64,000 bases of DNA from Vogesella sp. XCS3 (GTDB taxonomy: Bacteria; Pseudomonadota; Gammaproteobacteria; Burkholderiales; Chromobacteriaceae): NCBI RefSeq assembly GCF_020616155.1, contig NZ_CP085530.1, positions 1,865,001 to 1,929,000 on the forward strand, read 5' to 3'. Of the stretch, positions 29,414 through 38,739 are shown piece by piece (the stretch's first letter is position 1; every line of letters begins with the position of its first letter). Made by a program: the position numbers and the translations under genes. Below the pieces are notes generated by a model, which saw only the letters and a list, made by a program, of their open reading frames with translations, did not search any database and was not told where the DNA came from.

Positions 29414-30418
29414 TCAGGCGGCCTTGTTACTGAAGGCCTTGATGTAGTGCATCAGCAGGGCTTCCAGCTGCAGCCGCGTTACCAGTGTGTGCTGGCCAAA
29501 GGGCACCAGCGCATTGAGCTCGCGCTGGCAGACCATCAGCTTGTGTATGTCCAGCCGTGGCAACAGGCGCTGCTGCGCGTCCTGCATGGCTGGATAATAG
29601 CGAAGGCTGCCGGCCAGTTTCAAACTGGCCAGGTCATGCAGCCATTTTCCCAGCCATTGCAGTGGCAACGCCAGCGGCAGCTTGTGGCGGTCCAGCTTTT
29701 CTACCGCCGCCAGCAGGCTGGCCAGCGCCGGCTGTGTCAGCGCTTGCACGAAATCGCGGCGCAGCGTGGCCAGCTCGGCGTCGTGTTCGAATATCGGCAT
29801 GCCACCGTGAAACGCCAGCTCGGCCTCGGCGCTGTCCACGCCCTGCTGCTGCAGCCAGGCCAATGCCACGGCAGGCTGCGGTGCGGTAAGCGGAAACTGG
29901 CGGCAGCGGCTCTTGATGGTGGGCAGCAGGCGCTGCGGCGCGCCGCTTACCAGCAGGAACACCACGTCGGCCGGCGGCTCTTCCAGCACTTTCAGCAAGG
30001 CGTTGGCCGCTGCCGGGTTCAGGCTTTCGGCCGGTTCCACCACTACCACGCGACGGCCACCACGGTGCGAGCTCAAATGGGCAAACTCGATCACGGCGCG
30101 CACGCCGTCGATCTTGATCACCGGCAGCTTGCGCTTGGTGGCCTTGCCTTCCTTGCCCTCGTCGTCTTCTTCGTCTTGCGCCGGGGCCAGCAGGCGGTAA
30201 TCCGGGTGGTTGCCGGTAGCAAACCAGTGGCAAGCCTGACACTGGCCGCAGGCGTGGTGGCCGGCGCCGGGCGCTTCGCATAGCAATGCCTGGGCGACCT
30301 GATGGGCAAACTCGCTCTTGCCGATACCGGCCGGGCCGGTAAACAGCCAGGCGTTGGGCAGGCGGGCAAACTCTGCGGCCAACCTTTGCCAGTCATCGTG
30401 CTGCCACGGGTAGTGCAT
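29414..30418 (-). CDS. holB: DNA polymerase III subunit delta-prime
   Basis: 334 residues. Clamp-loader subunit. Walker A-like GPAGIGKSEFA, zinc module CGQCQACHW (with C50-type partner upstream), and the arginine-finger SRC motif (IKSRCRQF) are present. It shares one base with tmk (30418) and is followed by pilZ. Confidence 0.95.
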   Translation of the reverse strand: MHYPWQHDDWQRLAAEFARLPNAWLFTGPAGIGKSEFAHQVAQALLCEAPGAGHHACGQCQACHWFATGNHPDYRLLAPAQDEEDDEGKEGKATKRKLPVIKIDGVRAVIEFAHLSSHRGGRRVVVVEPAESLNPAAANALLKVLEEPPADVVFLLVSGAPQRLLPTIKSRCRQFPLTAPQPAVALAWLQQQGVDSAEAELAFHGGMPIFEHDAELATLRRDFVQALTQPALASLLAAVEKLDRHKLPLALPLQWLGKWLHDLASLKLAGSLRYYPAMQDAQQRLLPRLDIHKLMVCQRELNALVPFGQHTLVTRLQLEALLMHYIKAFSNKAA

Positions 30419-31041
30419 CAGGCCTCCTGCAGGCGCGCCAGCGCAGCGGCAATCTGCTGCTGGATGGCGTCGATGTCGCCACGCGCGTCGATCACCACAA
30501 AGCGGCCCGGATTGGCCTGGGCGCGGGCCAGGTACATCTGGCGCACGCGCTGGTGGAAGTCTTCACGCTCGCGCTCGAAACGGTCCGGCAGCCGGCTTTG
30601 CGCCAGGCGCGCCTGCGACACTTCCAGCGGCACGTCCAGCAAAATGGTGAGATCGGGCTGCAGGCCTTGCTGTACCCACTGCTCCAGAATGGCAATGCGC
30701 TCGGCGGGCACACCACGGCCACCGCCCTGGTAGGCGAAGGTGGCATCGGTAAAGCGGTCGCTCACCACCCAGCGGCCGGCGGCCAGGCTGGGGCGGATCA
30801 GCGACGATACCAGTTCCTGGCGGCTGGCGAACATCAACAGGGTTTCGGTATCCAGCGTGGCTTCGGTGTCGATATCCAGCAGGATCTCGCGCAGCTTTTC
30901 GCCCAGCGGGGTGCCGCCTGGCTCGCGGGTGAACTCGGTATCGATACCGGCTTGTTCCAGGTAGCGTCGGATAAAGGCCAGATGGGTGCTCTTGCCGGCA
31001 CCATCCAGGCCTTCCAGCGTAATGAAGCGCGCCTTGGACAT
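30418..31041 (-). CDS. tmk: Thymidylate kinase
   Basis: 207 residues. Phosphorylates dTMP to dTDP. P-loop FITLEGLDGAGKSTH, DR(Y/F) motif RWVVSDRFTDATFAYQGGGRG, and a basic LID region. Starts and stops overlap by one base with mltG and holB, so mltG-tmk-holB form a tight operon. Confidence 0.97.
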   Translation of the reverse strand: MSKARFITLEGLDGAGKSTHLAFIRRYLEQAGIDTEFTREPGGTPLGEKLREILLDIDTEATLDTETLLMFASRQELVSSLIRPSLAAGRWVVSDRFTDATFAYQGGGRGVPAERIAILEQWVQQGLQPDLTILLDVPLEVSQARLAQSRLPDRFEREREDFHQRVRQMYLARAQANPGRFVVIDARGDIDAIQQQIAAALARLQEA

Positions 31042-32039
31042 TACTTGCCTTTCTTCAGGATGTAGTCGCGGACGGCAGCATTGTGCTCGTCCAGCGTCTC
31101 GGAAAACTGTGAGGTACCGCTGCTATCGCCTTTGGCCACGAAGTACAGCGCGCGGCTCTGGGCAGGGTTGGCCGCAGCATCCAGCGCGGCGCGGCCTGGC
31201 AGGGCGATGGGCGTGGGCGTGAGGCCGGCACGGGTATAGGTGTTGTACGGTGTATCGCGGCGCAGGTCGGCCTTGGCGATATTGCCGTTGTAGCGTGCGC
31301 CCATGCCGTAGATGACGGACGGGTCGGTTTGCAGGCGCATGCCGATCTTGAGGCGGTTCACAAACACGCTGGCCACCATGGGGCGGTCGGCTTCGTGCGC
31401 GGTTTCTTTTTCGATCAGGCTGGCCATGGTCAGCAGCTCGTACGGTGTGGTGTACGGCAGGTCGGCCGCGCGGGCTTCCCACACGGTTTGCAGCTGCTGC
31501 TGCATGCTCTGGTAGGCCCGGCGGTAGACGTCCAGGTCGCTGCTGCCGGGCGTGTAGAAATAGGTGCTGGGGAAGAACAGCCCTTCGGCGCTGTCGCTAG
31601 CGACACCCAGCTCGGCCAGCAGGCGGCTGTCGCTCCAGCCGGCCGTATCCTGGCGCAGGTCGTCTTCCTTGCGCAGGGCGTTGCGGAACTGGGCAAAGCG
31701 CCAGCCTTCGATGATGGTGACGCTGGACTGGTCCGGGTGGCCATCGGCAAAGCGGTTCAGGTACTGCCACATGGCGGTGGCGCCACCAAACTGGTACAGG
31801 CCGGGCTTGAGCTTGCGATCCACGCCCATCACGCGCGACAGCGCCACCATCACGTAGCGGTTACGCACCGCGCCGTCGTCTTCCAGCGTGCGCGCCAGCT
31901 GGGTCATGGTGCGGTTAAGGCCCACGGTCACGGTGTAGGGCTGGCGGTCGGGGGTGACGGGCACCACAATCACCCAGGCCAGCCACAGCGCGAACAGTGC
32001 GGCCAACAGGGAAAACAGCCTAAGGGCAGGTCGTATCAT
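31041..32039 (-). CDS. mltG: Endolytic peptidoglycan transglycosylase MltG (YceG)
   Basis: 332 residues. A single N-terminal membrane helix (LFSLLAALFALWLAWVIVV), a LysM-like domain, then the catalytic YceG domain with LLTMASLIEKETA and the downstream ARYNGNIAKADLRRDTPYNTY block. The catalytic glutamate is in IEKETAHEADRP. Cleaves nascent glycan strands and limits their length. First gene of the mltG-tmk-holB operon. Confidence 0.96.
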   Translation of the reverse strand: MIRPALRLFSLLAALFALWLAWVIVVPVTPDRQPYTVTVGLNRTMTQLARTLEDDGAVRNRYVMVALSRVMGVDRKLKPGLYQFGGATAMWQYLNRFADGHPDQSSVTIIEGWRFAQFRNALRKEDDLRQDTAGWSDSRLLAELGVASDSAEGLFFPSTYFYTPGSSDLDVYRRAYQSMQQQLQTVWEARAADLPYTTPYELLTMASLIEKETAHEADRPMVASVFVNRLKIGMRLQTDPSVIYGMGARYNGNIAKADLRRDTPYNTYTRAGLTPTPIALPGRAALDAAANPAQSRALYFVAKGDSSGTSQFSETLDEHNAAVRDYILKKGK

Positions 32040-32100
32040 CGGTAGGAAACAGGCTATCAGCTGGCATCTGCCAAAACCGCCAGATCATACCATGCGGCCA

Positions 32101-32655
32101 TCAGGGCTGTGGCACCCGTACCAGATGGTAAGCCGCTTCCAGCTCGGCAAACGCACTGCGGCGCAACGGTATGCTGCCCTCCGGCAACATCAGCTGTAGC
32201 GGCAGCACGCCCTGCTCCCAGGCTTGCCAGTCGGCATCAGCCGGCTGGCGGCCATCCGGGCGGCAGATCAGCTCGCACAAGGCCAGCAGGTCGCGGTCGT
32301 CCACAATGGCCAGCTCGCCGCCCAGCTCTACAAACAGGCGGCCTTCTTCGTCCAGCCACGCCATGCGGGCGCGGTCGGTGGCCATGTCCGGCATCAGCGC
32401 CCAGGCGCCGCCGTGGCGGCGCGCCACATAGGGCGCCGCCTCCAGCGCCACGAACACTTTTTGCGGCCCGTTTTGCACGTAGTAGCGGCCCTCGCCATCA
32501 CGGGCGTAGTTGCGGCGGAAGAAATCCACTATCGCCGCTTGTTTCAGCAGGCTGTCGCGCAGCCACCATTGCCCGCGGGCATCCAGCCGCAGCCAGCCGT
32601 ACACGGCGGGCACATTCGGCCATTTATCCATGGCCGCCAGTACCAGTGCATCCAT
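32101..32655 (-). CDS. Conserved hypothetical protein, about 180 residues
   Basis: 184 residues with no signal peptide, start MDALVLAAMDKWPNVPAVYGWLRLDARGQWWLRD. I recognise this as a DUF2946/DUF2944-sized conserved protein of betaproteobacteria but cannot assign it confidently. It lies ten bases downstream of the ybbP-like gene on the same strand, so it is probably in the same transcript. No catalytic motif is apparent. Confidence 0.7.
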   Translation of the reverse strand: MDALVLAAMDKWPNVPAVYGWLRLDARGQWWLRDSLLKQAAIVDFFRRNYARDGEGRYYVQNGPQKVFVALEAAPYVARRHGGAWALMPDMATDRARMAWLDEEGRLFVELGGELAIVDDRDLLALCELICRPDGRQPADADWQAWEQGVLPLQLMLPEGSIPLRRSAFAELEAAYHLVRVPQP

Positions 32656-32664
32656 ATCGCTTTC

Positions 32665-35142
32665 CTAGTTTGCGCGCAGCACTTCGCTGGGCGGCGTGTG
32701 CGTCACGCGGCGCAGCAGCGGCCACGCCGCCAGCGCCACCACGCTGCCACCGGCCAGCATGCCCAGCGGCAACAGCCACAGATTCAGCGCCAGCGGCAGG
32801 TTGAACAGCTGCACCGCCACCAGCGCGCCCAGCGCCATGGCGCCGCCACCGGCCATCAGCCCGGCCACGCCCCCCAGCCACGCCAGCTCGGCCAGCAGCA
32901 CGCTGCGCACCTGGCGGCGCGAGGCGCCCAGCGCCCGCAGCAGCGCCACGTCGTACAGGCGCTCGTCGCGGGTAGCCGCCATCGCCGCCCACAGCACCAG
33001 TACCCCTGCGGCCAACGTTAACGCGAACATGGCTTCGATGGCCAGCGCAAGGCGGTCGATCACAGCGCGGACCTCGCGCACGATGGTGCTGATGTCCACC
33101 ACGGTGATATTAGGCAGCGCCGCCACCAGCCGGTTATTGAAGCCGGCGTCCGGCGCGCGGTAGCTGGCGATGTAGCTGGCGGCCTGGTCGCCCATCCAGC
33201 CGGCAGGCGCAATCACGAAGAAGTTGGGCTGGAAGCTGTCCCACGCCACCTTGCGCAGGCTGGTGACCGGCGCCTGCCAACGGGTGCCGGCGATATCGAA
33301 GGTCAGCGTATCGCCCTGCTTCAGACGCAGGGTGTCCGCCAGGCCTTGTTCCAGCGAAAACTGCGGCGTGTTGCTGCCAGGCTGCCACCACTGCCCGGCC
33401 ACGATCTGGTTGCGCGGGTTGGCCGCGTCGCGCCACGACAGGTTGAACTCGCGCTCCACCAGCCGCTGTGCGCGCTCGTCGGTGTAATCGGCAGCTTTAA
33501 CCGGTTTGCCGTTAATCTCGGTGAGCCGCGCCCGGGTCATCGGCAGCGCCTCGGGCGCGCTGCGGCCAACCTTGGCAAAAGCCTGCGCCAGCTCGGCGCG
33601 CTGCGGCGGCTGCAGGTTGATCAGGAAGCTGTCCGGCGCGTCCGGCGGTAGCGAGCGCTGCCAGGCGCCGATCAGGTCGTCGCGCACCACGGTCAGCGTC
33701 AACAGCGCCAGCAGGCTCACCGACAAGGCGGCGATCTGGATCACCGCCAGCCATGGCCGGCGCGCCAGGTTAGCCGCACCATGGCGCCAGCCCACCGCAC
33801 CAGACAGCGGCACGCGGCGCAGCAGCACCACAATGCCCCAGGCCAGCAGCCCCACGGCAGCCAGAAAACCGCCCAGGCCGGACAGCAGCCACAGCGCCAG
33901 CGGGCCGTCGCCGATCTGCCAGGCGGTGAGGCCCAGCAAGGCCACCAGCGCCAGTAGCGGCGCCAGCAGCGAACGGCTGCCCGCCGGCACGTCGGCGCGC
34001 AGCACCGCCATGGCCGGCACGCGGCGCAGCGCCAGCAGCGGCGGCAAGGCAAAGCCGGCCAGCAGGATCAGCGCTGACAGCGGCCCGGTGAGCCACGCCA
34101 GCCAGCCCGGTGGAGGCAAGCCGTCGCCCAGCCATTGCCTGGCCAGGTACACCAGCAGCGCCTGCACGCCATAACCGGCCAGCGCGCCCAGCACGCCGGC
34201 CAGCAGGCCCAGCCACAGGAACAGGCTGCCCCACACCGTGGCGACCTCGGGCGCGGTTTGCCCCAGCGCACGTAGCACGGCTACGCTTTGCCAGTGCCGC
34301 GCCAGGTAGCGGCGCACCGCCAGCGCCACCGCCGCTGCCGACAGCGTTACCGACAGGATGGCCGTCAGGCCGAGAAAGCGCCGCGCCCGCTCCAGCGCGC
34401 TACGCACTTCGGGGCGGGCTTCTTCGATGTCTTCCAGCCGCGTGCCAGCTTTCAGTTGTGGCGCCAGCCAGTCGCGGTAGCTTTTGACCTGCGCCGCCTC
34501 ACCGGCCAGCAGCAGGCGGTAGCGGATGCGGCTGCCGTCCTGCACCAGGCCGGTGGCGGCCAGGTCGGCGTGGTTCAGCAGCACACGGGGGATAAAGTTG
34601 AACACGTCCACCGCGCCGTCCGGCTCGCGCAACACTTCGGCGGCCAATACCAAGCTGCGGCTACCCAGACGCACGCTGTCGCCCAGCTGCAAGCCCATCT
34701 TTTGCAGCAGGCGTGCGTCGGCCCACACCTCGCCCGGCGCCGGGCTATACACGCCCTGCTTCACACCCTGGCGGGTGCGGATCTGCACCTCGCCACGCAG
34801 CGGGTAGCCGCTGGCCACGGCTTTCAGGTTGGCCAGCACCGCTTGCTCGCGGGCAAACACCATGGACGGGAAAATGGCAGTGGGCACCTGGCGCAGCCCC
34901 TGCGCCTGCGCGCGCTGCTGCCAGGCGGGCTCGGCCGGGGCGCGGCCGTTCACCACCAAGTCGGCCGCCAGCAGCTGGCTGGCCTGCCGTGTCAGCGCGC
35001 TGTCGATACGGTCGGCAAAAAACGCCACGCTGCTCATCGCCGCCACCGCCACCAGCAAGGCCAGCGCCAGTACGGTGAGCTCGCCGGATTTCAGCTCGCG
35101 CCGCAGCAGGCGCCAGCCCATCAGCCAGGCCAGCGCTTTCAT
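32665..35142 (-). CDS. ybbP: FtsX-like ABC transporter permease, YbbP type
   Basis: 825 residues. Two FtsX-like repeats: TM block near the N-terminus, large periplasmic domain, about 10 transmembrane segments in total, ending ...SEVLRAN. It pairs with YbbA (the ATPase), overlapping its start by four bases. In E. coli the ybbAP genes sit beside tesA, as here. The complex is thought to move lipid-like or hydrophobic compounds out of the inner membrane; the substrate is unknown. High Ala/Leu content and GC are consistent with surrounding genes. Confidence 0.9.
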   Translation of the reverse strand: MKALAWLMGWRLLRRELKSGELTVLALALLVAVAAMSSVAFFADRIDSALTRQASQLLAADLVVNGRAPAEPAWQQRAQAQGLRQVPTAIFPSMVFAREQAVLANLKAVASGYPLRGEVQIRTRQGVKQGVYSPAPGEVWADARLLQKMGLQLGDSVRLGSRSLVLAAEVLREPDGAVDVFNFIPRVLLNHADLAATGLVQDGSRIRYRLLLAGEAAQVKSYRDWLAPQLKAGTRLEDIEEARPEVRSALERARRFLGLTAILSVTLSAAAVALAVRRYLARHWQSVAVLRALGQTAPEVATVWGSLFLWLGLLAGVLGALAGYGVQALLVYLARQWLGDGLPPPGWLAWLTGPLSALILLAGFALPPLLALRRVPAMAVLRADVPAGSRSLLAPLLALVALLGLTAWQIGDGPLALWLLSGLGGFLAAVGLLAWGIVVLLRRVPLSGAVGWRHGAANLARRPWLAVIQIAALSVSLLALLTLTVVRDDLIGAWQRSLPPDAPDSFLINLQPPQRAELAQAFAKVGRSAPEALPMTRARLTEINGKPVKAADYTDERAQRLVEREFNLSWRDAANPRNQIVAGQWWQPGSNTPQFSLEQGLADTLRLKQGDTLTFDIAGTRWQAPVTSLRKVAWDSFQPNFFVIAPAGWMGDQAASYIASYRAPDAGFNNRLVAALPNITVVDISTIVREVRAVIDRLALAIEAMFALTLAAGVLVLWAAMAATRDERLYDVALLRALGASRRQVRSVLLAELAWLGGVAGLMAGGGAMALGALVAVQLFNLPLALNLWLLPLGMLAGGSVVALAAWPLLRRVTHTPPSEVLRAN

Positions 35143-35834
35143 GCCTCACCCCGAGCCAGCACGCCGGCAGTGAGGCGGTAGACGGCGGCGCAGCGTGCGG
35201 CCAAGGTGGTGTCGTGCGTGACCAGCACCAGCGCGGTGCCGGCTTCGGCGTTCAGCTCGAACAGCAGCTCGATGATCTGCTGGCCGGTGGCAGGGTCCAG
35301 GTTGCCGGTGGGTTCGTCGGCAAACAGCAGCGCCGGGCGCAGCACAAAGGCGCGCGCCAGCGCCACGCGTTGCTGCTCGCCGCCAGACAGGTGGCGCGGG
35401 TAGTGATCCAGCCGGTGGCCCAGGCCCACGCGCTGCAGCATGGCGGCGGCGGCAGAGCGGGCGTCGGCGCGGCCGGCCAGCTCCAGCGGCAGCATCACGT
35501 TTTCCAGCGCGGTGAACTGCGGCATCAGCTGGAAGTTCTGGAACACGAAGCCCACCTGTTCGCGGCGCAGCAGCGCGCGGCCGTCTTCGTCCAGGCCGGA
35601 CAGCGGCTGGCCCGCCAGCCACACCTCGCCGGAACTCGCCGCGTCCAGCCCTGCCAGAATAGCCAGCAGCGTGGACTTGCCGCTGCCGCTGGCACCGACA
35701 ATGGCCACGCTCTCGCCGGCGTTCACCGCCAAGCTGGCGTCGTGCAGGATGGCCAGCTGCTGGCCGTGGTAGTTCACTTGCCGGGTAACGGCCTGGGCGC
35801 GCAGAATCGCGCTGTTTACCGAAGAGGATGTCAT
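35139..35834 (-). CDS. ybbA: ABC transporter ATP-binding protein, YbbA (LolD-like) type
   Basis: 231 residues from the ATG at 35834 (MTSSSVNSAILRAQAV). Walker A GASGSGKST, signature LSGGEQQRVALARA, Walker B ALLFADEPTGNLD, H-loop VTHD. This is the FtsE/LolD/MacB subgroup that energises FtsX-like permeases. Its start codon overlaps the start of the divergent tesA gene by two bases (35833-35834). An upstream ATG at 35846 would add four residues and overlap tesA further. Confidence 0.94.
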   Translation of the reverse strand: MTSSSVNSAILRAQAVTRQVNYHGQQLAILHDASLAVNAGESVAIVGASGSGKSTLLAILAGLDAASSGEVWLAGQPLSGLDEDGRALLRREQVGFVFQNFQLMPQFTALENVMLPLELAGRADARSAAAAMLQRVGLGHRLDHYPRHLSGGEQQRVALARAFVLRPALLFADEPTGNLDPATGQQIIELLFELNAEAGTALVLVTHDTTLAARCAAVYRLTAGVLARGEA

Positions 35835-36438
35835 GTTGATGATCAAGCGCTGTGTGTTGTTGGCCTGCCTGTTGGCCGCACCGCTGGCTCAGGCCGGCAA
35901 GATTGTGGTGTTCGGCGACAGTATTTCTGCCGCCTACGGGCTTAACCCGGCGCAAGGCTGGGTAAGCTTGCTGCAAAAGAAACTGGGGGCAAAACACCAG
36001 GTAGTCAACGCCAGCCTGAGCGGGGAAACCACTGCCGGCGGCCTGTCGCGCCTGCCTGCCGTACTACAGCAACACAAACCGGACGTGCTGGTGCTGGAGC
36101 TGGGCGGGAACGACGGCCTGCGCGGCCTGCCACTACCGGCCATGCAGGATAACCTGAACCAGATGGTGCGCCTGGCGCAATCACAAAAAACCCGCGTGCT
36201 GCTGGTAGGCATGGCGCTGCCACCGAACTATGGCCCAGAGTACGGCAACAAGTTCCAGGCGGTGTTCCGCGACGTGGCCAGTGCGCGCAAGGCCGCGCTG
36301 GTACCGCTGCTAGTAAAAGGCTTCGAGCGCGACCTCGGCAAATTCCAGCCAGACGGCATTCACCCGGCAGCCGGCGCGCAGGGCCAGATGCTGGACAACA
36401 TACTGCCAACGCTATTGCCTTTGCTGCCCAAATCCTGA
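35833..36438 (+). CDS. tesA: Arylesterase/acyl-CoA thioesterase I (TesA, SGNH hydrolase)
   Basis: 201 residues. Signal peptide MLMIKRCVLLACLLAAPLAQA; SGNH block I GDSISAAYG (catalytic Ser), block III GGNDG, block V DGIHP (Asp and His). It is periplasmic thioesterase/protease I/lysophospholipase L1. Either ATG at 35833 or 35839 could start; the first shares two bases with the ybbA start codon. The divergent tesA/ybbAP set is conserved in proteobacteria. Confidence 0.95.
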   Translation: MLMIKRCVLLACLLAAPLAQAGKIVVFGDSISAAYGLNPAQGWVSLLQKKLGAKHQVVNASLSGETTAGGLSRLPAVLQQHKPDVLVLELGGNDGLRGLPLPAMQDNLNQMVRLAQSQKTRVLLVGMALPPNYGPEYGNKFQAVFRDVASARKAALVPLLVKGFERDLGKFQPDGIHPAAGAQGQMLDNILPTLLPLLPKS

Positions 36439-36581
36439 CACGAGCAACTGTTTTCTGCCCGGAACGCAGCGTTTTCGGGCAAGCTTTGCCAGCTTCATGA
36501 CATCGCGGTTACGCTGGGGTGGGCGCTACTGTCCACCCGGCTTTCGTGCCGGCACACCTCCCCTCCCACAAGGAAACCGTC

Positions 36582-37799
36582 ATGTTGGCCGCACTCGCCC
36601 CTACCCTCGGGCGCAAACTGCTTTCCCCTTTTCGCGGCTTGCCCGCTTCCGTCTATATCCAGATCGCCGCCACCCTGATCAACACCATGGGTGGCATTGC
36701 CAAGCTGTTCCTGCCGCTGTTCTTTCTGGAGCGCTACCAGCTGCCGTACACGCAGATCGGGCTGCTGATGAGCTGCTACGGCCTGGGCATGTTTGCCGGC
36801 TCCTACCTGGGCGGCGTGCTGTCCGACCGCTTCGACAGCCGCCATCTGGCCACCGCGCTGCTGCTGGCCAGCGGCGTACTCACCCTGAGCCTGGCGCTGT
36901 CGCTACCGGTGTGGGCCTATGTGCCGCTGCTGGTGGTATGCGGCCTGGCCGACGGCAGCTTCCGCCCCTGCAATATGCGGCTGGTGCTGGAGCCGTGCTC
37001 GCCGGCGCAACGCCCCACCGCGCAGGGCTTGTACCGCATGTCGTTCAACCTGGGCACGTCGCTGGCCGGCATTACCGGTGGCCTGCTGGCGGCCTACGGC
37101 TACCACTGGGTATTTGTGGCACAGGGCTGCGCCAGCCTGCTGGCCGGGCTGTGGGTATGGGCCGCCTATCGCCGCCTGGGTGGAGCGCCCCCGCTGCACC
37201 TCACCAGCCGGCAGGCCGATGAAGGCCAGGCTTCGCCGTGGCGCGACGCCGACTTTTTGCGTTTCATGCTGGGCTTGCTGCTGATCGTGGCGGTATTCGA
37301 CCAGATGTACGGCACCATGGGCCTGTACCTGCGCGAGCATTACCAGCTGGGCCCGCAGTGGATCGGCTACCTGTTTACCCTCAACGGCCTGCTGGTGGTG
37401 GGGCTGCAGGTGTGGGTGGCGCGGCGCATTAGCCACTGGGGCATTGTGCGCTGTTCGCATGCAGCGGTGCTGCTGCTGGGTGGCAGCTACCTGCTGCTGA
37501 ATCTGGGTACCCATATCGTGTGGCCTATCCTGGCCATGGTGGTGCTGACGCTGGGCGAGGTGTTGCTGTCGCCCACCTGGTCTACCGTAGCGATGCAGTG
37601 CTCGGAAGGCCGCCAGCGCGGCCGCTATCTGGGTATCTACAGCGCCGGCTGGGGCGGGCGCACGCTGTACGCGCCAGCCGCCGGCACCTGGTTTTACGGC
37701 CAGTACGGCGGCGCCTGGCTGTGGTGGGCCTGCGCCGCCATCGCACTGCTCACCGTGCTGATCCAGCACCGCCCGCTGCAGCGCCTGCTGGCACGCTGA
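36582..37799 (+). CDS. Major facilitator superfamily transporter
   Basis: 405 residues, about 12 transmembrane segments. The loop 2-3 motif appears as GGVLSDRFDSRHL, the MFS signature. It probably exports drugs or other small molecules; the substrate is unknown. The start at 36582 is preceded by AAGGAAA and is itself part of a TTGGCCGCA word (36585-36593), so residues MLAA are encoded by that word. Confidence 0.88.
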   Translation: MLAALAPTLGRKLLSPFRGLPASVYIQIAATLINTMGGIAKLFLPLFFLERYQLPYTQIGLLMSCYGLGMFAGSYLGGVLSDRFDSRHLATALLLASGVLTLSLALSLPVWAYVPLLVVCGLADGSFRPCNMRLVLEPCSPAQRPTAQGLYRMSFNLGTSLAGITGGLLAAYGYHWVFVAQGCASLLAGLWVWAAYRRLGGAPPLHLTSRQADEGQASPWRDADFLRFMLGLLLIVAVFDQMYGTMGLYLREHYQLGPQWIGYLFTLNGLLVVGLQVWVARRISHWGIVRCSHAAVLLLGGSYLLLNLGTHIVWPILAMVVLTLGEVLLSPTWSTVAMQCSEGRQRGRYLGIYSAGWGGRTLYAPAAGTWFYGQYGGAWLWWACAAIALLTVLIQHRPLQRLLAR

Positions 37800-37816
37800 G
37801 CCACGCCTGAAAACAC

Positions 37817-37846
37817 AAAAGCCCCGCTTGCGCGGGGCTTTTGGCA
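37817..37846. terminator. Terminator between the MFS and peroxiredoxin genes
   Basis: AAAAGCCCCGC (37817-37827) with GCGGGGCTTTT (37832-37842). A- and T-runs on both sides make it usable from either direction. Confidence 0.9.
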
Positions 37847-37880
37847 TCCTGCGGCCAACCTTAGGGCTGGCGCAGCGGGA

Positions 37881-38495
37881 TTACAGGTCTTTGGCGTTTT
37901 CAGCCAGGTAGGACGCTACGCCTTCGGCGCTGGCGGTCATGCCTTTTTTGCCTTTGTTCCAGCCAGCCGGGCACACTTCGCCGTGCTCTTCGGTGAACTG
38001 CAGGGCGTCAACCATGCGGATCATTTCGTCCACGTTGCGGCCCAGCGGCAGGTTGTTCACTACCTGGTGTTGTACCACACCGGCTTTGTCAATCAGGAAG
38101 GAGCCACGGAAGGCCACGCCGCCGTCAGCTTCTACGTCGAAGGCTTTGCACAGTTCGTGCTGGATGTCGGCAACCAGGGTGTAACCCACTTGGCCGATAC
38201 CGCCTTTTTCTACCGGGGTGTTACGCCATGCAGCGTGGCTGAACTGGCTGTCGATGGACACGCCGATCACTTCAACGTTGCGGGCTTTGAATTCGGCCAG
38301 ACGGTGGTCAAAGGCGATCAGCTCGGACGGGCACACGAAGGTGAAGTCCAGCGGGTAGAAAAACACCACAGCGTATTTGCCGGCGGTAGCTTCCTGGAAG
38401 GAGTAGTTGTCTACGATCTGACCATCGCCCAGTACGGCGGAGAAGGTTTTTTCACCAGCAAAAAACGGGGCTTGTTTGCCTACGAGTACGGCCAT
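37881..38495 (-). CDS. Two-cysteine peroxiredoxin (AhpC/Tsa family)
   Basis: 204 residues. Peroxidatic Cys55 in FYPLDFTFVCPSEL and resolving Cys175 in GEVCPAGW. It reduces hydrogen peroxide and alkyl hydroperoxides; thioredoxin is the likely reductant since no ahpF is adjacent. Start at 38495 (MAVLVGKQAPFFAG) with AAGGAGA; the upstream 43 residues do not belong. Preceded by a strong sigma-70 promoter. Confidence 0.95.
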   Translation of the reverse strand: MAVLVGKQAPFFAGEKTFSAVLGDGQIVDNYSFQEATAGKYAVVFFYPLDFTFVCPSELIAFDHRLAEFKARNVEVIGVSIDSQFSHAAWRNTPVEKGGIGQVGYTLVADIQHELCKAFDVEADGGVAFRGSFLIDKAGVVQHQVVNNLPLGRNVDEMIRMVDALQFTEEHGEVCPAGWNKGKKGMTASAEGVASYLAENAKDL

Positions 38496-38555
38496 GAAGA
38501 TCTCCTTGGGAAAACATTTATCGTGATAAGGCCGGTTTGCCCGGCTGCTGCGGCG

Positions 38556-38584
38556 GTTATAAAGCAGGCCATGGCCAGGCTCAA
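38556..38584 (-). promoter_or_regulatory. Sigma-70 promoter of the peroxiredoxin gene
   Basis: Minus-strand TTGAGC (plus 38579-38584), a 17-base spacer, TATAAC (plus 38556-38561). Transcription should start near 38549, giving a leader of about 55 bases. Confidence 0.75.
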
Positions 38585-38683
38585 ATTGAAATTGACAATT
38601 CCAGCCATAGCAGATGGCAATCACCGCTACGCTACTGCAGTTAAATGACGCCAGCGTGACCCTTTATCAAGCCCTAGGCGCAT

Positions 38684-38710
38684 AAAAAACGGGCCCCATA
38701 TGGGGCCCGT
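38684..38710 (-). terminator. Terminator of aspS
   Basis: ACGGGCCCCA (38689-38698) with TGGGGCCCGT (38701-38710), followed on the minus strand by TTTTTATG. Confidence 0.85.
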
Positions 38711-38739
38711 TGCGGTGTGCAGACAGTGTGCGGCCAACC

